Shown in pieces: positions 40,989 to 48,339 of a stretch of DNA of 64,000 nucleotides; the stretch's first letter is position 1; each line of letters starts with the position of its first letter. This stretch comes from Lentilactobacillus senioris DSM 24302 = JCM 17472 (lineage in GTDB: Bacteria; Bacillota; Bacilli; Lactobacillales; Lactobacillaceae). Under the pieces are notes generated by a model. The model had not been told where the DNA came from, made no database searches, and worked only from the letters and a program-made list of their open reading frames with translations. The stretch spans positions 269,417 through 333,416 of the forward strand of contig NZ_AYZR01000008.1 of NCBI RefSeq assembly GCF_001436555.1. Reading direction: 5' to 3'. A program made the translations under genes and the position numbers.

Positions 40989-41098
40989 GACGAAAAAATC
41001 GAAGGCATTTCTGGTGAAGATATAATCAACCTTGAAATAGCTACTGGTGAACCAATAGTGACAAGGTGAACGTGGTATCAAAGACTAAGCTTGACTAA
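40989..41098 (+). pseudogene. Remnant of the 3' end of a phosphoglycerate mutase gene (gpmA), copy 1
   Basis: A stretch reads DEKIEGISGEDIINLEIATG then EPIV, which matches the C-terminal region of 2,3-bisphosphoglycerate-dependent phosphoglycerate mutases. One frame shift later (about 41060) the sequence continues NVVSKTKLD-stop, the usual GpmA C-terminus. The upstream frame is closed by stops and the rest of gpmA is missing. The family match is from memory of GpmA sequences and should be confirmed by a search. Confidence 0.65.
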
Positions 41099-41160
41099 TT
41101 AAATTGATTAAAATGAAAGAGACCGTCTCGATGTGAGAGGGTCTCTTTTTTGCTGACTTG
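41069..41160 (+). repeat. gpmA 3'-end/terminator repeat, copy 1
   Basis: Begins AACGTGGTATCAAAGACTAA and ends with the hairpin AGAGACCGTCTC-GATGT-GAGAGGGTCTCT plus T run (41118-41151). The same sequence recurs at 45494-45575. Similarity continues weakly for another 30 bases (TGATAAAA). Confidence 0.85.
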
Positions 41161-41212
41161 CAATAACGTATGATAAAACGGTCACCAGTGAGAAACTACT
41201 ATCTAAAAGTTA

Positions 41213-41241
41213 TTGCAATTCAAAAACAATTACGTTAGCAT
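41213..41241 (+). promoter_or_regulatory. Likely promoter of the rib operon
   Basis: TTGCAA, 17-base spacer, TAGCAT, 22 bases before the FMN riboswitch. Confidence 0.45.
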
Positions 41242-41262
41242 GTTATTGAAAACTGAATAGAT

Positions 41263-41385
41263 TTCTTCGGGGCAGGGTGTAATTCCCGACCGACGGTGAC
41301 AACATAAGTTGAAGTCCGTGACCCGCTTTTGCGGTGGACCTAGTGTAAGTCTAGGACCGACAGTATAGTCTGGATGAGAGAAGAA
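41263..41385 (+). ncRNA. FMN riboswitch (RFN element)
   Basis: The conserved blocks are all present in order: CTTCGGGGCAGGGTG, TTCCCGACCGACGGT, AGTCCGTGACCC, GTGGACCTAGTG, CTAGGACCGACAGTATAGTC, TGGATGAGAGAAG. It binds flavin mononucleotide and lies upstream of ribD, with a terminator hairpin at 41469-41497 as the expression platform. High FMN should stop transcription of the operon. Confidence 0.97.
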
Positions 41386-41468
41386 AAAATAACCTTTCAT
41401 AGTTTTAGTGACGGCTTTTTTGTCGTTGCTTCCTTCGTATGAAATCTTATTTAGCTTATCAAAATTCT

Positions 41469-41497
41469 AAGCCCTGCAATTTGCAGGGCTTTTTTTA
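41469..41497 (+). terminator. Expression-platform terminator of the FMN riboswitch
   Basis: AAGCCCTGCAA / TTGCAGGGCTT with a one-base centre followed by T7. It lies immediately before ribD. Confidence 0.9.
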
Positions 41498-41502
41498 ATG
41501 AG

Positions 41503-42561
41503 GTGAGTAAGATTATAGCAACACAACGATATATGAATTTAGCTTTTTCATTAGCCCAAAATGGAATGGGGCAGACTTGGACTAATCCATTGGTGGGAGC
41601 AGTAATCGTCAAGGATGATCAAGTATTGGCAACTGGATATCATCAACATTATGGACAATCCCATGCAGAAGTTAATGCTATCAAAAATTTGCCATCAATA
41701 AAGATAGCTCAGGGGGCCACCATTTATGTAACATTAGAACCTTGTAATCATTTTGGTAAGACTCCGCCATGCACCCAACAATTAATTGATATTGGTATTA
41801 AAAAAGTGGTAATTGGTCAATTAGATCCTAATCCATTAGTTGCCGGTAAAGGGGTTAAACACTTACGAGAAGCAGGAATAGAAGTTACGATTTTAAATCA
41901 AACGGGTAATATAAATCAATTTTATAATTTCTTTTATCACCAACAACGTCCGTTTGTTACTTTGAAGTATGCGGTCTCACTAGATGGAAAGATTAATGGT
42001 CCTGAACCTAAACGGACATTATTAACTGGCAAGGAGTCTAAAGTAGACAGTCAAAAATTAAGACTTCAGTATCAAGCAATTTTGATTGGTGAAAACACTC
42101 TGACAATAGATAATCCTTTATTAATTGTGCCAAATCAACAAACGGATTTTCCAGCAATTCGAATTATTGTGGTTGATGATGCTAACCAGGTAAATCCTAA
42201 TTTAAGACTTTTTACAAACTCTGCTCCGATTTGGCTTTTATCACGACAGCCAAATTATCGTCATTGGCCTGATTTTGTGACAGTATTTGACCAAAAAAGT
42301 TGGACACCTACAGAAATTACCAGATTACTAACCGAGCAAGGAATTCAATCACTATTGATTGAAGGTGGTAGTCGTACACACAGTCGGTTTATTTCTTCAG
42401 AAATTGTAGATCAAATAACTATTTATTTAGCGCCCTTAGTTTTAGGTGGTACTGCTTTACCTGCCGTTTACGGAACGGCCAGTTCGCAATTAAATTTTGA
42501 AATAAAGGCGATTAAACAAGTAGGTAAAGACTTAAGAATTGATGCAAGGAGAGAAAGCTAA
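41503..42561 (+). CDS. ribD: Riboflavin biosynthesis bifunctional deaminase/reductase
   Basis: A protein of about 350 residues. The N-terminal deaminase domain carries the zinc motif HAEVNAI and LEPCNHFGKTPPC near residues 78-90; the C-terminal reductase domain begins near residue 150 (VTLKYAVSLDGK) and has LLIEGGSRTHS. It converts the first GTP-derived pyrimidine to the ribityl intermediate. The start is unclear: GTG 41503 follows no good ribosome binding site, AGGTGAG at 41501-41507 points to codons near 41512-41515, and the first ATG is 41533. Next gene overlaps by one base. Confidence 0.93.
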   Translation: MSKIIATQRYMNLAFSLAQNGMGQTWTNPLVGAVIVKDDQVLATGYHQHYGQSHAEVNAIKNLPSIKIAQGATIYVTLEPCNHFGKTPPCTQQLIDIGIKKVVIGQLDPNPLVAGKGVKHLREAGIEVTILNQTGNINQFYNFFYHQQRPFVTLKYAVSLDGKINGPEPKRTLLTGKESKVDSQKLRLQYQAILIGENTLTIDNPLLIVPNQQTDFPAIRIIVVDDANQVNPNLRLFTNSAPIWLLSRQPNYRHWPDFVTVFDQKSWTPTEITRLLTEQGIQSLLIEGGSRTHSRFISSEIVDQITIYLAPLVLGGTALPAVYGTASSQLNFEIKAIKQVGKDLRIDARRES

Positions 42562-43166
42562 TGTTTACTGGAGAAATAAAGAGCACCGGCACAATAAAAG
42601 ATATTAGAAATTGCAATAATATTAAGCGATTAAGAATAGAGCTTAATCAACCACAAAACTGGCAAATTAAGAATGGAGATAGTATTGCTATTGATGGAGT
42701 TTGCTTAACCGTTACGGATACGGACCAACGCTATATCTGTGTTGATGTTATGCCAGAAACATTGAACAGAACAACTTTAGAACAAATAAAAATTGACCAA
42801 CAGATAAATTTAGAGCCAGCATTATTAGCAACAGAGCGATTGGCTGGCCATTTTGTATTAGGTCACGTGGATACTACTGGTTCAGTATTGAACATTGTGC
42901 GTGATCAAGAAACAATTAACTTAACAATTGCTTTTAGTAGTAAATATTTTCCTTATATTGTTGAAAAAGGGTCTATTGCGATCAATGGGGTTAGTTTGAC
43001 AGTAACTGATGTGCAGCCAACTAACTTTACGGTCAAATTAATTCCATACACCCTTAAGCATACAAACTTAGGTTCATTATCTAAGCGGGAAAAGGTTAAT
43101 TTGGAAACTGATATTATCGGGAAGTACCTTGTGCATTTGCAGGAGGGCGTAATCGATGAAAAATAA
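42561..43166 (+). CDS. ribE: Riboflavin synthase alpha chain
   Basis: A 201-residue protein made of two homologous lumazine-binding barrels (MFTGEI..., GDSIAIDGVCLTV; then GSIAINGVSLTV). It dismutates two 6,7-dimethyl-8-ribityllumazine molecules to riboflavin. Overlaps ribD by one base and ribBA by eleven, as in one translationally coupled operon. Confidence 0.95.
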   Translation: MFTGEIKSTGTIKDIRNCNNIKRLRIELNQPQNWQIKNGDSIAIDGVCLTVTDTDQRYICVDVMPETLNRTTLEQIKIDQQINLEPALLATERLAGHFVLGHVDTTGSVLNIVRDQETINLTIAFSSKYFPYIVEKGSIAINGVSLTVTDVQPTNFTVKLIPYTLKHTNLGSLSKREKVNLETDIIGKYLVHLQEGVIDEK

Positions 43167-44370
43167 ATCAATTTTACGTGTTGAGCAAGCTATTAGTAGT
43201 TTACAACGAGGTGGACTAATCATTGTTGCCGATGATGAGAGTCGTGAAGCAGAAGGTGATTTGGTGGGATTAGCTGAATATGCTACTAATGAAACGGTTA
43301 ATATGATGGTAACAAAAGCGCGAGGATTACTTTGTGTACCAATGAGTACAGATTATATTCAAAAATTAGGATTGGCTCCTATGGTGGTCAACGAAACTGA
43401 GCCATTTGGGACGGCTTTTACTATAAGTGTTGATGCTAAAACCACTTCGACTGGTATTTCAGCAGCTGATCGTGCGAGAACCATTCGTAAGTTAGCAGAT
43501 CCGTTGGCAACGTTTAATGATTTTTATCAGCCGGGACACGTTTTTCCACTTAATGCTAAACCACACGGTGTTTTGCAAAGAGGCGGGCATACAGAAGCAG
43601 CGATCGATTTAGCCCAACTGGCAGGTTCAGCTCCGGTGGCTTACATCTGCGAAATTCTCAAAAAGAACGGTAAAATGGCTAGAAGACATGATTTAAAAGC
43701 ACTAGCTGAAGGTATGAAACTACCCATGATTACAATTCAAGATATTCGAAATTATCGTTATCTTAAAAATATTGATGTAGTTAGATCCATTGCTAAAGTT
43801 GATTTACCTACTAAATATGGTCATTTTAACTTAGAGGCTTTTATAACTAGTGAAAATCAAGAACCAACATTGCTCATAACCAAGGGGAAAATTAATCTTG
43901 AACGACCCTTACTATTAAGGCTTCATTCGGAATGTTTAACTGGTGATGTATTGGGTTCACAACGATGTGATTGTGGTGAGCAACTAGCAACTGCTCTAAG
44001 AATGATAGAAGAAAATGGCAGCGGGGCAGTGCTTTACTTACGGCAAGAGGGTCGTGGGATCGGTTTGGCTAATAAATTGCGAGCTTACCATTTACAAGAA
44101 AATGGATACGATACGGTAGAAGCTAATGAACACTTAGGATTTGGTGCTGATGAACGAGATTATGGTACCGCGGTAGCTATTTTGCATTCTAAAGGGATTC
44201 AAAACGTTGATTTATTGACGAATAATCCGGATAAAATTAAGCAACTAGAAAATTTAAGTATTCATGTTAATAGACGGGTGCCATTAGAGATAAAACCGAC
44301 TAAAGAAGACCTTAAGTATTTGGAAACTAAAAAGCATAAATTTCATCATCTATTGAAGGAGATTAACTAA
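43156..44370 (+). CDS. ribBA: Bifunctional DHBP synthase / GTP cyclohydrolase II
   Basis: A 404-residue fusion. The N-terminal half is 3,4-dihydroxy-2-butanone-4-phosphate synthase (IIVADDESREAEGDL, GHVFPLNA, RGGHTEAAIDL). The C-terminal half is GTP cyclohydrolase II with the zinc site CLTGDVLGSQRCDCGEQ and catalytic RQEGRGIGL. Together they supply both precursors of riboflavin. GGAGGG precedes the ATG, which lies inside the end of ribE. Confidence 0.97.
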   Translation: MKNKSILRVEQAISSLQRGGLIIVADDESREAEGDLVGLAEYATNETVNMMVTKARGLLCVPMSTDYIQKLGLAPMVVNETEPFGTAFTISVDAKTTSTGISAADRARTIRKLADPLATFNDFYQPGHVFPLNAKPHGVLQRGGHTEAAIDLAQLAGSAPVAYICEILKKNGKMARRHDLKALAEGMKLPMITIQDIRNYRYLKNIDVVRSIAKVDLPTKYGHFNLEAFITSENQEPTLLITKGKINLERPLLLRLHSECLTGDVLGSQRCDCGEQLATALRMIEENGSGAVLYLRQEGRGIGLANKLRAYHLQENGYDTVEANEHLGFGADERDYGTAVAILHSKGIQNVDLLTNNPDKIKQLENLSIHVNRRVPLEIKPTKEDLKYLETKKHKFHHLLKEIN

Positions 44371-44837
44371 TGAATAACCAGCAAACTTTAACTCAAAAGT
44401 CAACGGCCAAGATTGGTATTGTAGTAGCAGATTTCAATGAGATTGTAACTTCACGACTACTAGAAGGTACACTATCAGAGTTGAACCACTTAGGAATTCA
44501 AACGAAAGATATTAAAGTTGTCCATGTACCCGGTGCGTTCGAATTGCCACGGGCTGCTAAGCGATTAATGGAAACTGAGCTATTTGACGGAATCATTGCA
44601 TTAGGAGCGGTAATTCGTGGTGAAACGTCACATTATGATTATGTTTGTGCTGAAACTGCAAAAGGTTTAGCAGAATTATCACTGCAAGGTGCTAACCCGG
44701 TTATGTTTGGGGTGCTAACTACTGATAATATTGAACAAGCCCTTAATCGATCTGGTGGTAAAGGTGGCAATAAAGGGCGTGATTGTGCCCAAGGAGTACT
44801 ACAAATGATTAACCTTGATCGACGTGATTTTAGTTAA
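44370..44837 (+). CDS. ribH: 6,7-dimethyl-8-ribityllumazine synthase
   Basis: A 155-residue lumazine synthase with GIVVADFNEIVTSRLLEG, VPGAFELP and the catalytic-His segment GAVIRGETSHYDYV. It joins the pyrimidine and butanone precursors in a 60-subunit or pentameric shell. Overlaps ribBA by one base (TAATG) and closes the complete rib operon. A terminator follows. Confidence 0.97.
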   Translation: MNNQQTLTQKSTAKIGIVVADFNEIVTSRLLEGTLSELNHLGIQTKDIKVVHVPGAFELPRAAKRLMETELFDGIIALGAVIRGETSHYDYVCAETAKGLAELSLQGANPVMFGVLTTDNIEQALNRSGGKGGNKGRDCAQGVLQMINLDRRDFS

Positions 44838-44868
44838 TCAGTTGTATAATTTTTAAAATGAGAGCGTA

Positions 44869-44902
44869 AAAGAGCTAACCATAAATGTGGTTAGCTCTTT
44901 TT
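44869..44902. terminator. rib operon terminator
   Basis: AAAGAGCTAACC / GGTTAGCTCTTT stem with an eight-base loop and T run; it also lies at the end of the convergent deacylase gene. Confidence 0.9.
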
Positions 44903-44903
44903 G

Positions 44904-45419
44904 TTATTTATATTCCAGATTAATAATGTGAACTGAATTTCCATGATCCTCAATTAATTGGATTAAATCTTGTGTTTTAATCCAGACAGTAGCGGTATTA
45001 TCGTTAGGGTGAACACCAATAATTCCGGGCTGACTTAGGAATTCTTCGTCAATGAAGAATTCGATATTACTCTCAGTAGGGTTTAATAAGCCTAGTGGGG
45101 TGACAGCACCTGGAATTAGACCTAAGATTTGCATTAATTCATCTGGGGAAGCAAACGATAGTCTTTTGGTATTGTTATGATTGCGAAATTCCTTTAAATC
45201 AAGCTGTTTATCAGCCTTTGTTGTGATAAGATAATAGTTTCTTTTTTTGCCATCACGGACAAATAGATTTTTAGCATTGGCGGTGGGGTATGGCACATCT
45301 AACTTTGCGACCTCTTCCATATTGTAGACGGCTTGATGTTCTGTGACTTCATACCAAATGTTCTTGCTATCTAAATAATCAAATACTTCTTGTTTGTTCA
45401 CTTTATAACCGGCTTTCAA
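44904..45419 (-). CDS. Prolyl-tRNA synthetase-associated domain protein (YbaK/ProX-type deacylase)
   Basis: A 171-residue protein with the ProRS-editing (YbaK) fold: NAKNLFVRDGKKRNYYLITTKADKQ, GLIPGAVTPLGLLN and a GVHPNDN end motif. Proteins of this group (PrdX/ProXp-ala) hydrolyse alanyl-tRNA-Pro in trans. The start is unclear: TTG at 45419 or GTG six codons in. It is convergent with the rib operon and lies with it between two gpmA-end repeats. Confidence 0.85.
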   Translation of the reverse strand: MKAGYKVNKQEVFDYLDSKNIWYEVTEHQAVYNMEEVAKLDVPYPTANAKNLFVRDGKKRNYYLITTKADKQLDLKEFRNHNNTKRLSFASPDELMQILGLIPGAVTPLGLLNPTESNIEFFIDEEFLSQPGIIGVHPNDNTATVWIKTQDLIQLIEDHGNSVHIINLEYK

Positions 45420-45481
45420 GGTTTAATTATAAATAATAATAAGTAATTTATCATAAAAAATATTAAGTAAAGTAATAAAAA

Positions 45482-45523
45482 GGTGATAGGTTAAACGTGG
45501 TATCAAAGACTAAGTTTGAATAA
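45482..45523 (+). pseudogene. Remnant of the 3' end of gpmA, copy 2
   Basis: GDRLNVVSKTKFE-stop is in one frame and matches the final residues of phosphoglycerate mutase. No upstream coding continues. It lies on the far side of the rib/deacylase segment from copy 1. Confidence 0.65.
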
Positions 45524-45575
45524 TTAAAAAGGAGACCGTCTCGATGTGAGAGGGTCTCTTTTTTTGGCTAACTTG
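45494..45575 (+). repeat. gpmA 3'-end/terminator repeat, copy 2
   Basis: Shares AACGTGGTATCAAAGACTAA, then TTGAATAATTAAA and a hairpin identical through GAGACCGTCTCGATGTGAGA with T run (45531-45565). Direct orientation relative to copy 1, 4.4 kb away. Confidence 0.85.
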
Positions 45576-45724
45576 TGCTATCTGCTGATAAAAAGGTAAT
45601 TAATGGGTCGCTAATAAATGAACTAGTTGAATTTGTTTAACAGATGATAATGACTGGATTAACTTAATAAGTAGTTAGGATCTGGTATTAAATTGCATCA
45701 TAATTTATTATTAAAAGTTTTTTA
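45576..45724 (+). other. Intergenic stretch before the MerR operon
   Basis: AT-rich, no ORF, no repeat other than weak continuation of the gpmA-end similarity over the first 30 bases. Confidence 0.5.
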
Positions 45725-45755
45725 TTGACTTAGAGTACACTCTAAGTGATTAAAT
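45725..45755 (+). promoter_or_regulatory. MerR-type promoter and operator
   Basis: TTGACT and TTAAAT are separated by 19 bases, the long spacer typical of MerR-regulated promoters. The spacer is filled by the dyad ACTTAGAGTACACTCTAAGT (45728-45747), which matches the operator class of the NmlR/AdhR regulators. It lies 26 bases before the regulator's own ATG, so the operon is autoregulated. Confidence 0.85.
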
Positions 45756-45781
45756 GGAGACAATCTTAAGGGGGTGATCAA

Positions 45782-46201
45782 ATGGAATCGGACAAATACT
45801 ATAAAATTGGTGAATTTGCTCAGTTGGTAGGTTTATCGACCCATACGTTACGATATTACGAAAATGAAGGGTTGATTGTGTCCCAACGAGATACCAATGG
45901 CGTCCGTTACTATACTGATCAGGATGTTAAATGGTTAGGATTCTTATTGCATCTCAAAGGAACCGGGATGAAGATCACGGATCTGAAAACTTACGTTAGA
46001 TTACGAGCGCAAGGAGACAGCACTATTGCGGAGCGGAGTCAGTTATTAGAGCGGGTGAAGCGAGAAAGTGAAGCCGAAATCCGGGAACGCCAAAATAGTT
46101 TGGCCGTCCTTAGTAAGAAAATTGACTGGTACGATGGCAAACTTGATCATTCCATTGATAAAGATGAAACTTTTGAAGAATATCTCAAACGATTTGAGTA
46201 A
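45782..46201 (+). CDS. MerR family regulator (NmlR/AdhR-like, no cysteine)
   Basis: A 139-residue protein. The N-terminal winged helix reads YYKIGEFAQLVGLSTHTLRYYENEGLI and RYYTDQDVKWL; a dimerisation coiled coil occupies residues 80-130. NmlR and AdhR sense aldehydes or nitrosative stress through a Cys near residue 52-54. This protein has no Cys at all, so it must sense its signal differently. AAGGGGGTG precedes the ATG. It is the first gene of an operon with a cupin, a CMD protein and an alcohol dehydrogenase. Confidence 0.9.
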   Translation: MESDKYYKIGEFAQLVGLSTHTLRYYENEGLIVSQRDTNGVRYYTDQDVKWLGFLLHLKGTGMKITDLKTYVRLRAQGDSTIAERSQLLERVKRESEAEIRERQNSLAVLSKKIDWYDGKLDHSIDKDETFEEYLKRFE

Positions 46202-46214
46202 GGGAGTAAGTTCG

Positions 46215-46628
46215 ATGGTAAAAAATGAAAATGTTAAAAATGGAATTATCTTTCCAGTTGGTGAACCTAACGTAGAGTACGGCAAATACTTTGTGGGCCA
46301 AAGTTATTTACAAGGATTAGTCAATGATCCGGCCGTTAATGTGGGAGTGGGCAACGTGACTTTTGAACCGGGTTGTCGCAACAATTGGCACATTCATCAT
46401 GATGGTTATCAAATTTTATTAGTTACCGGTGGTGAAGGTTGGTATCAAGAAGCAGGGCAACCTGCTCAACTTCTGCATCCGGGTGACGTGATTGTGACCC
46501 ATGACGGCGTAAAACACTGGCACGGAGCGACTAAGGATAGTTGGTTTGAACACATTGCAATTACTGCTGGCACTCCGGAATGGTTGGAACCAGTTAGCGA
46601 TGCAGAATACGATCAATTGGAGGACTAA
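46215..46628 (+). CDS. Cupin-domain protein
   Basis: ATG 46215, after AAGGGAG, gives 137 residues. One cupin domain: metal ligands His-x-His in NNWHIHH, a following Gln, and His in DGVKHWHGA; GGEGWYQ and PGDVIVTHDG are cupin beta-strand motifs. It resembles the manganese cupins related to bacterial hydroxynitrile lyases and those fused to or paired with CMD domains. The reaction is unknown. CMD follows after two bases. Confidence 0.87.
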   Translation: MVKNENVKNGIIFPVGEPNVEYGKYFVGQSYLQGLVNDPAVNVGVGNVTFEPGCRNNWHIHHDGYQILLVTGGEGWYQEAGQPAQLLHPGDVIVTHDGVKHWHGATKDSWFEHIAITAGTPEWLEPVSDAEYDQLED

Positions 46629-46630
46629 TA

Positions 46631-46945
46631 ATGGCAAAAAAACAAACAGCCGGTCGCGATAATTTAGGTGAGTTCGCTCCTCAATTTGCTGCTTTAAATG
46701 ATGATGTTTTATTCGGAGAAGTCTGGGCTAAAGAGGATGAGTTATCAGCTCATAATCGAAGTATGATCACGATTTCAGCGTTAATTTCTGGCGGTAACTT
46801 AGAACAATTACCAGCGCACTTAAACATCGGTAAACAAAACGGGATTACTAAAGAAGAAATTGTCGCCATGATCACCCACTTGGCCTTTTATGTGGGCTGG
46901 CCGAAAGCTTGGTCAGCGTTTAATTTGGCTAAGGAAATCTGGTAA
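46631..46945 (+). CDS. Carboxymuconolactone decarboxylase-family protein (AhpD-like fold)
   Basis: A 104-residue CMD-fold protein with the segment HNRSMITISALISGGNLEQLPAHL and AFYVGWPKAWSAF. The CxxC redox pair of AhpD is absent, so it is not a standard peroxidase partner. It abuts the cupin gene, a pairing often seen as a fusion. It probably acts with the cupin on one small carbonyl or lactone substrate; this is inference. Confidence 0.85.
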   Translation: MAKKQTAGRDNLGEFAPQFAALNDDVLFGEVWAKEDELSAHNRSMITISALISGGNLEQLPAHLNIGKQNGITKEEIVAMITHLAFYVGWPKAWSAFNLAKEIW

Positions 46946-47010
46946 AAAGTAAACCAATATTAATAAGGTATTTACTTGATTAAACTTGCGTTTTAACAGA
47001 GGAGAACAAT

Positions 47011-48060
47011 ATGAAAGCAACTATTTTTGAACAATCAGAATTAGTCCAAGTTGAAGATGTGGATAAACCCACAATTCAAGCTGACGATGATGTTATTATT
47101 CGGGTAGTTAGAGCCAGTGTGTGTGGTTCGGATCTGTGGTCATATGCTAATGGTGACGAAAAACCGGCTCATTCCATTAATGATGGTCACGAAGCTATCG
47201 GAATTGTGGAAGAAATTGGTTCAGCAATTACGACCGTTAAACCAGGCGATTTCGTGATTGCACCATTTACCCATGGTTGTGGGGAGTGTGCTGCTTGTCT
47301 AGCTGGATTTGATGGCACCTGTGATCGGCATCCCGGTTACACTAACTGGTCTAACGGTTTTCAATCAGAATATATCCGGTTTACCTATGCCAATTGGGCA
47401 TTGATTAAAATTCCGGGCCATCCCGAAGATTACACTGATGGGATGCTTAAGTCTCTCTTAACCTTAGCCGATGTTATGCCAACTGGTTACCATGCTGCGC
47501 GGTCAGCTAACGCCCAAAAAGGCGATAAAGTCGTCGTGATTGGTGATGGTGCGGTAGGGCAATGTGCCGTGATTGCTGCTAAGATGCGGGGAGCTTCCCA
47601 AATCATATTGATGAGTCGCCATGCAGATCGCCAACAAATGGCCCTTCAATCTGGCGCTACTGCGGTAGTTGCTGAACGAGGCGCTGAAGGGATTGCTAAG
47701 GTACGAGAAATTCTGGGTGGTGACGGTGCAGATGCTGCCCTTGAATGTGTCGGAACTGAAGCAGCCATTGAACAAGCTCTAGGCGTATTGCATAATGGTG
47801 GTCGTGTTGGGTTTGTGGGAGTACCACATTACAACACTCATCCAATTGGCTCAACTTTTGCGCAAAACATTGCGATTGCTGGGGGTTCAGCTTCAGTAAC
47901 TACTTACGACAAACGCTTTTTGTTAAAAGCAGTATTAGATGGTGACATTAATCCCGGTCGGGTATTTACTAACACTTATGATTTAGTAGACATCAATCAA
48001 GCTTATCAAGATATGCAAAACCGTAAAACCATCAAGGCAATGATTAAAGTAGCGGATTAA
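47011..48060 (+). CDS. Zinc-dependent alcohol dehydrogenase (MDR family)
   Basis: A 349-residue dehydrogenase. Catalytic zinc ligands: Cys in VCGSDLW, His-Glu in GHEAIG; structural zinc loop GCGECAACLAGFDGTC; NAD(P) fold GDGAVGQCAVIAA. It follows the CMD gene by 65 bases with AGAGGAGAA upstream. It likely reduces or oxidises the aldehyde or alcohol that induces the operon. Codon use here looks richer in G and C than in neighbouring genes (qualitative impression). Confidence 0.92.
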   Translation: MKATIFEQSELVQVEDVDKPTIQADDDVIIRVVRASVCGSDLWSYANGDEKPAHSINDGHEAIGIVEEIGSAITTVKPGDFVIAPFTHGCGECAACLAGFDGTCDRHPGYTNWSNGFQSEYIRFTYANWALIKIPGHPEDYTDGMLKSLLTLADVMPTGYHAARSANAQKGDKVVVIGDGAVGQCAVIAAKMRGASQIILMSRHADRQQMALQSGATAVVAERGAEGIAKVREILGGDGADAALECVGTEAAIEQALGVLHNGGRVGFVGVPHYNTHPIGSTFAQNIAIAGGSASVTTYDKRFLLKAVLDGDINPGRVFTNTYDLVDINQAYQDMQNRKTIKAMIKVAD

Positions 48061-48061
48061 A

Positions 48062-48115
48062 TAATTAATTAAGATGAAAGAGACCTTCTTGATATGAGAA
48101 GATCTCTTTTTATTA
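48062..48115 (+). repeat. gpmA terminator-type repeat, copy 3 (hairpin only)
   Basis: TAATTAATTAAGATGAAAGAGACC followed by a hairpin AGAGACCTTCT-N7-AGAAGATCTCT and T run. Matches the sequence between the gpmA stop and hairpin of copy 1, without the coding part. It terminates the MerR operon. Confidence 0.7.
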
Positions 48116-48257
48116 CCTGACTATATGGGGGTGATTATTAAGAAAGCAATTGATTAACCTAGTCAGTGTAAACAGATTCAGATGATATCATTAAGATAAC
48201 AATTTAAACTAGATAGATCTTATTAACTTAATACGATAAGCAAGTTAGCTGCTAACC
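48116..48257 (+). other. Intergenic stretch before yebC
   Basis: No ORF, no RNA gene or repeat recognised apart from a short palindrome GTTAGCTGCTAAC at 48244-48256. Confidence 0.5.
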
Positions 48258-48286
48258 TTGAAACACCGCTGTTAGTTTGATAAAAT
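48258..48286 (+). promoter_or_regulatory. yebC promoter
   Basis: TTGAAA, 17-base spacer, TAAAAT, 53 bases before the yebC ATG. Confidence 0.75.
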
Positions 48287-48339
48287 AAATGAGTATGTAA
48301 ACAGTAAATTAAATTAATTAAGAAAAGAGTTGTTTAAAT

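Noticed and set aside
46068-46214. Longer cupin ORF beginning inside the MerR gene
   Set aside because: The first 49 codons overlap the MerR gene in another frame and look non-coding; ATG 46215 has an AAGGGAG ribosome binding site.
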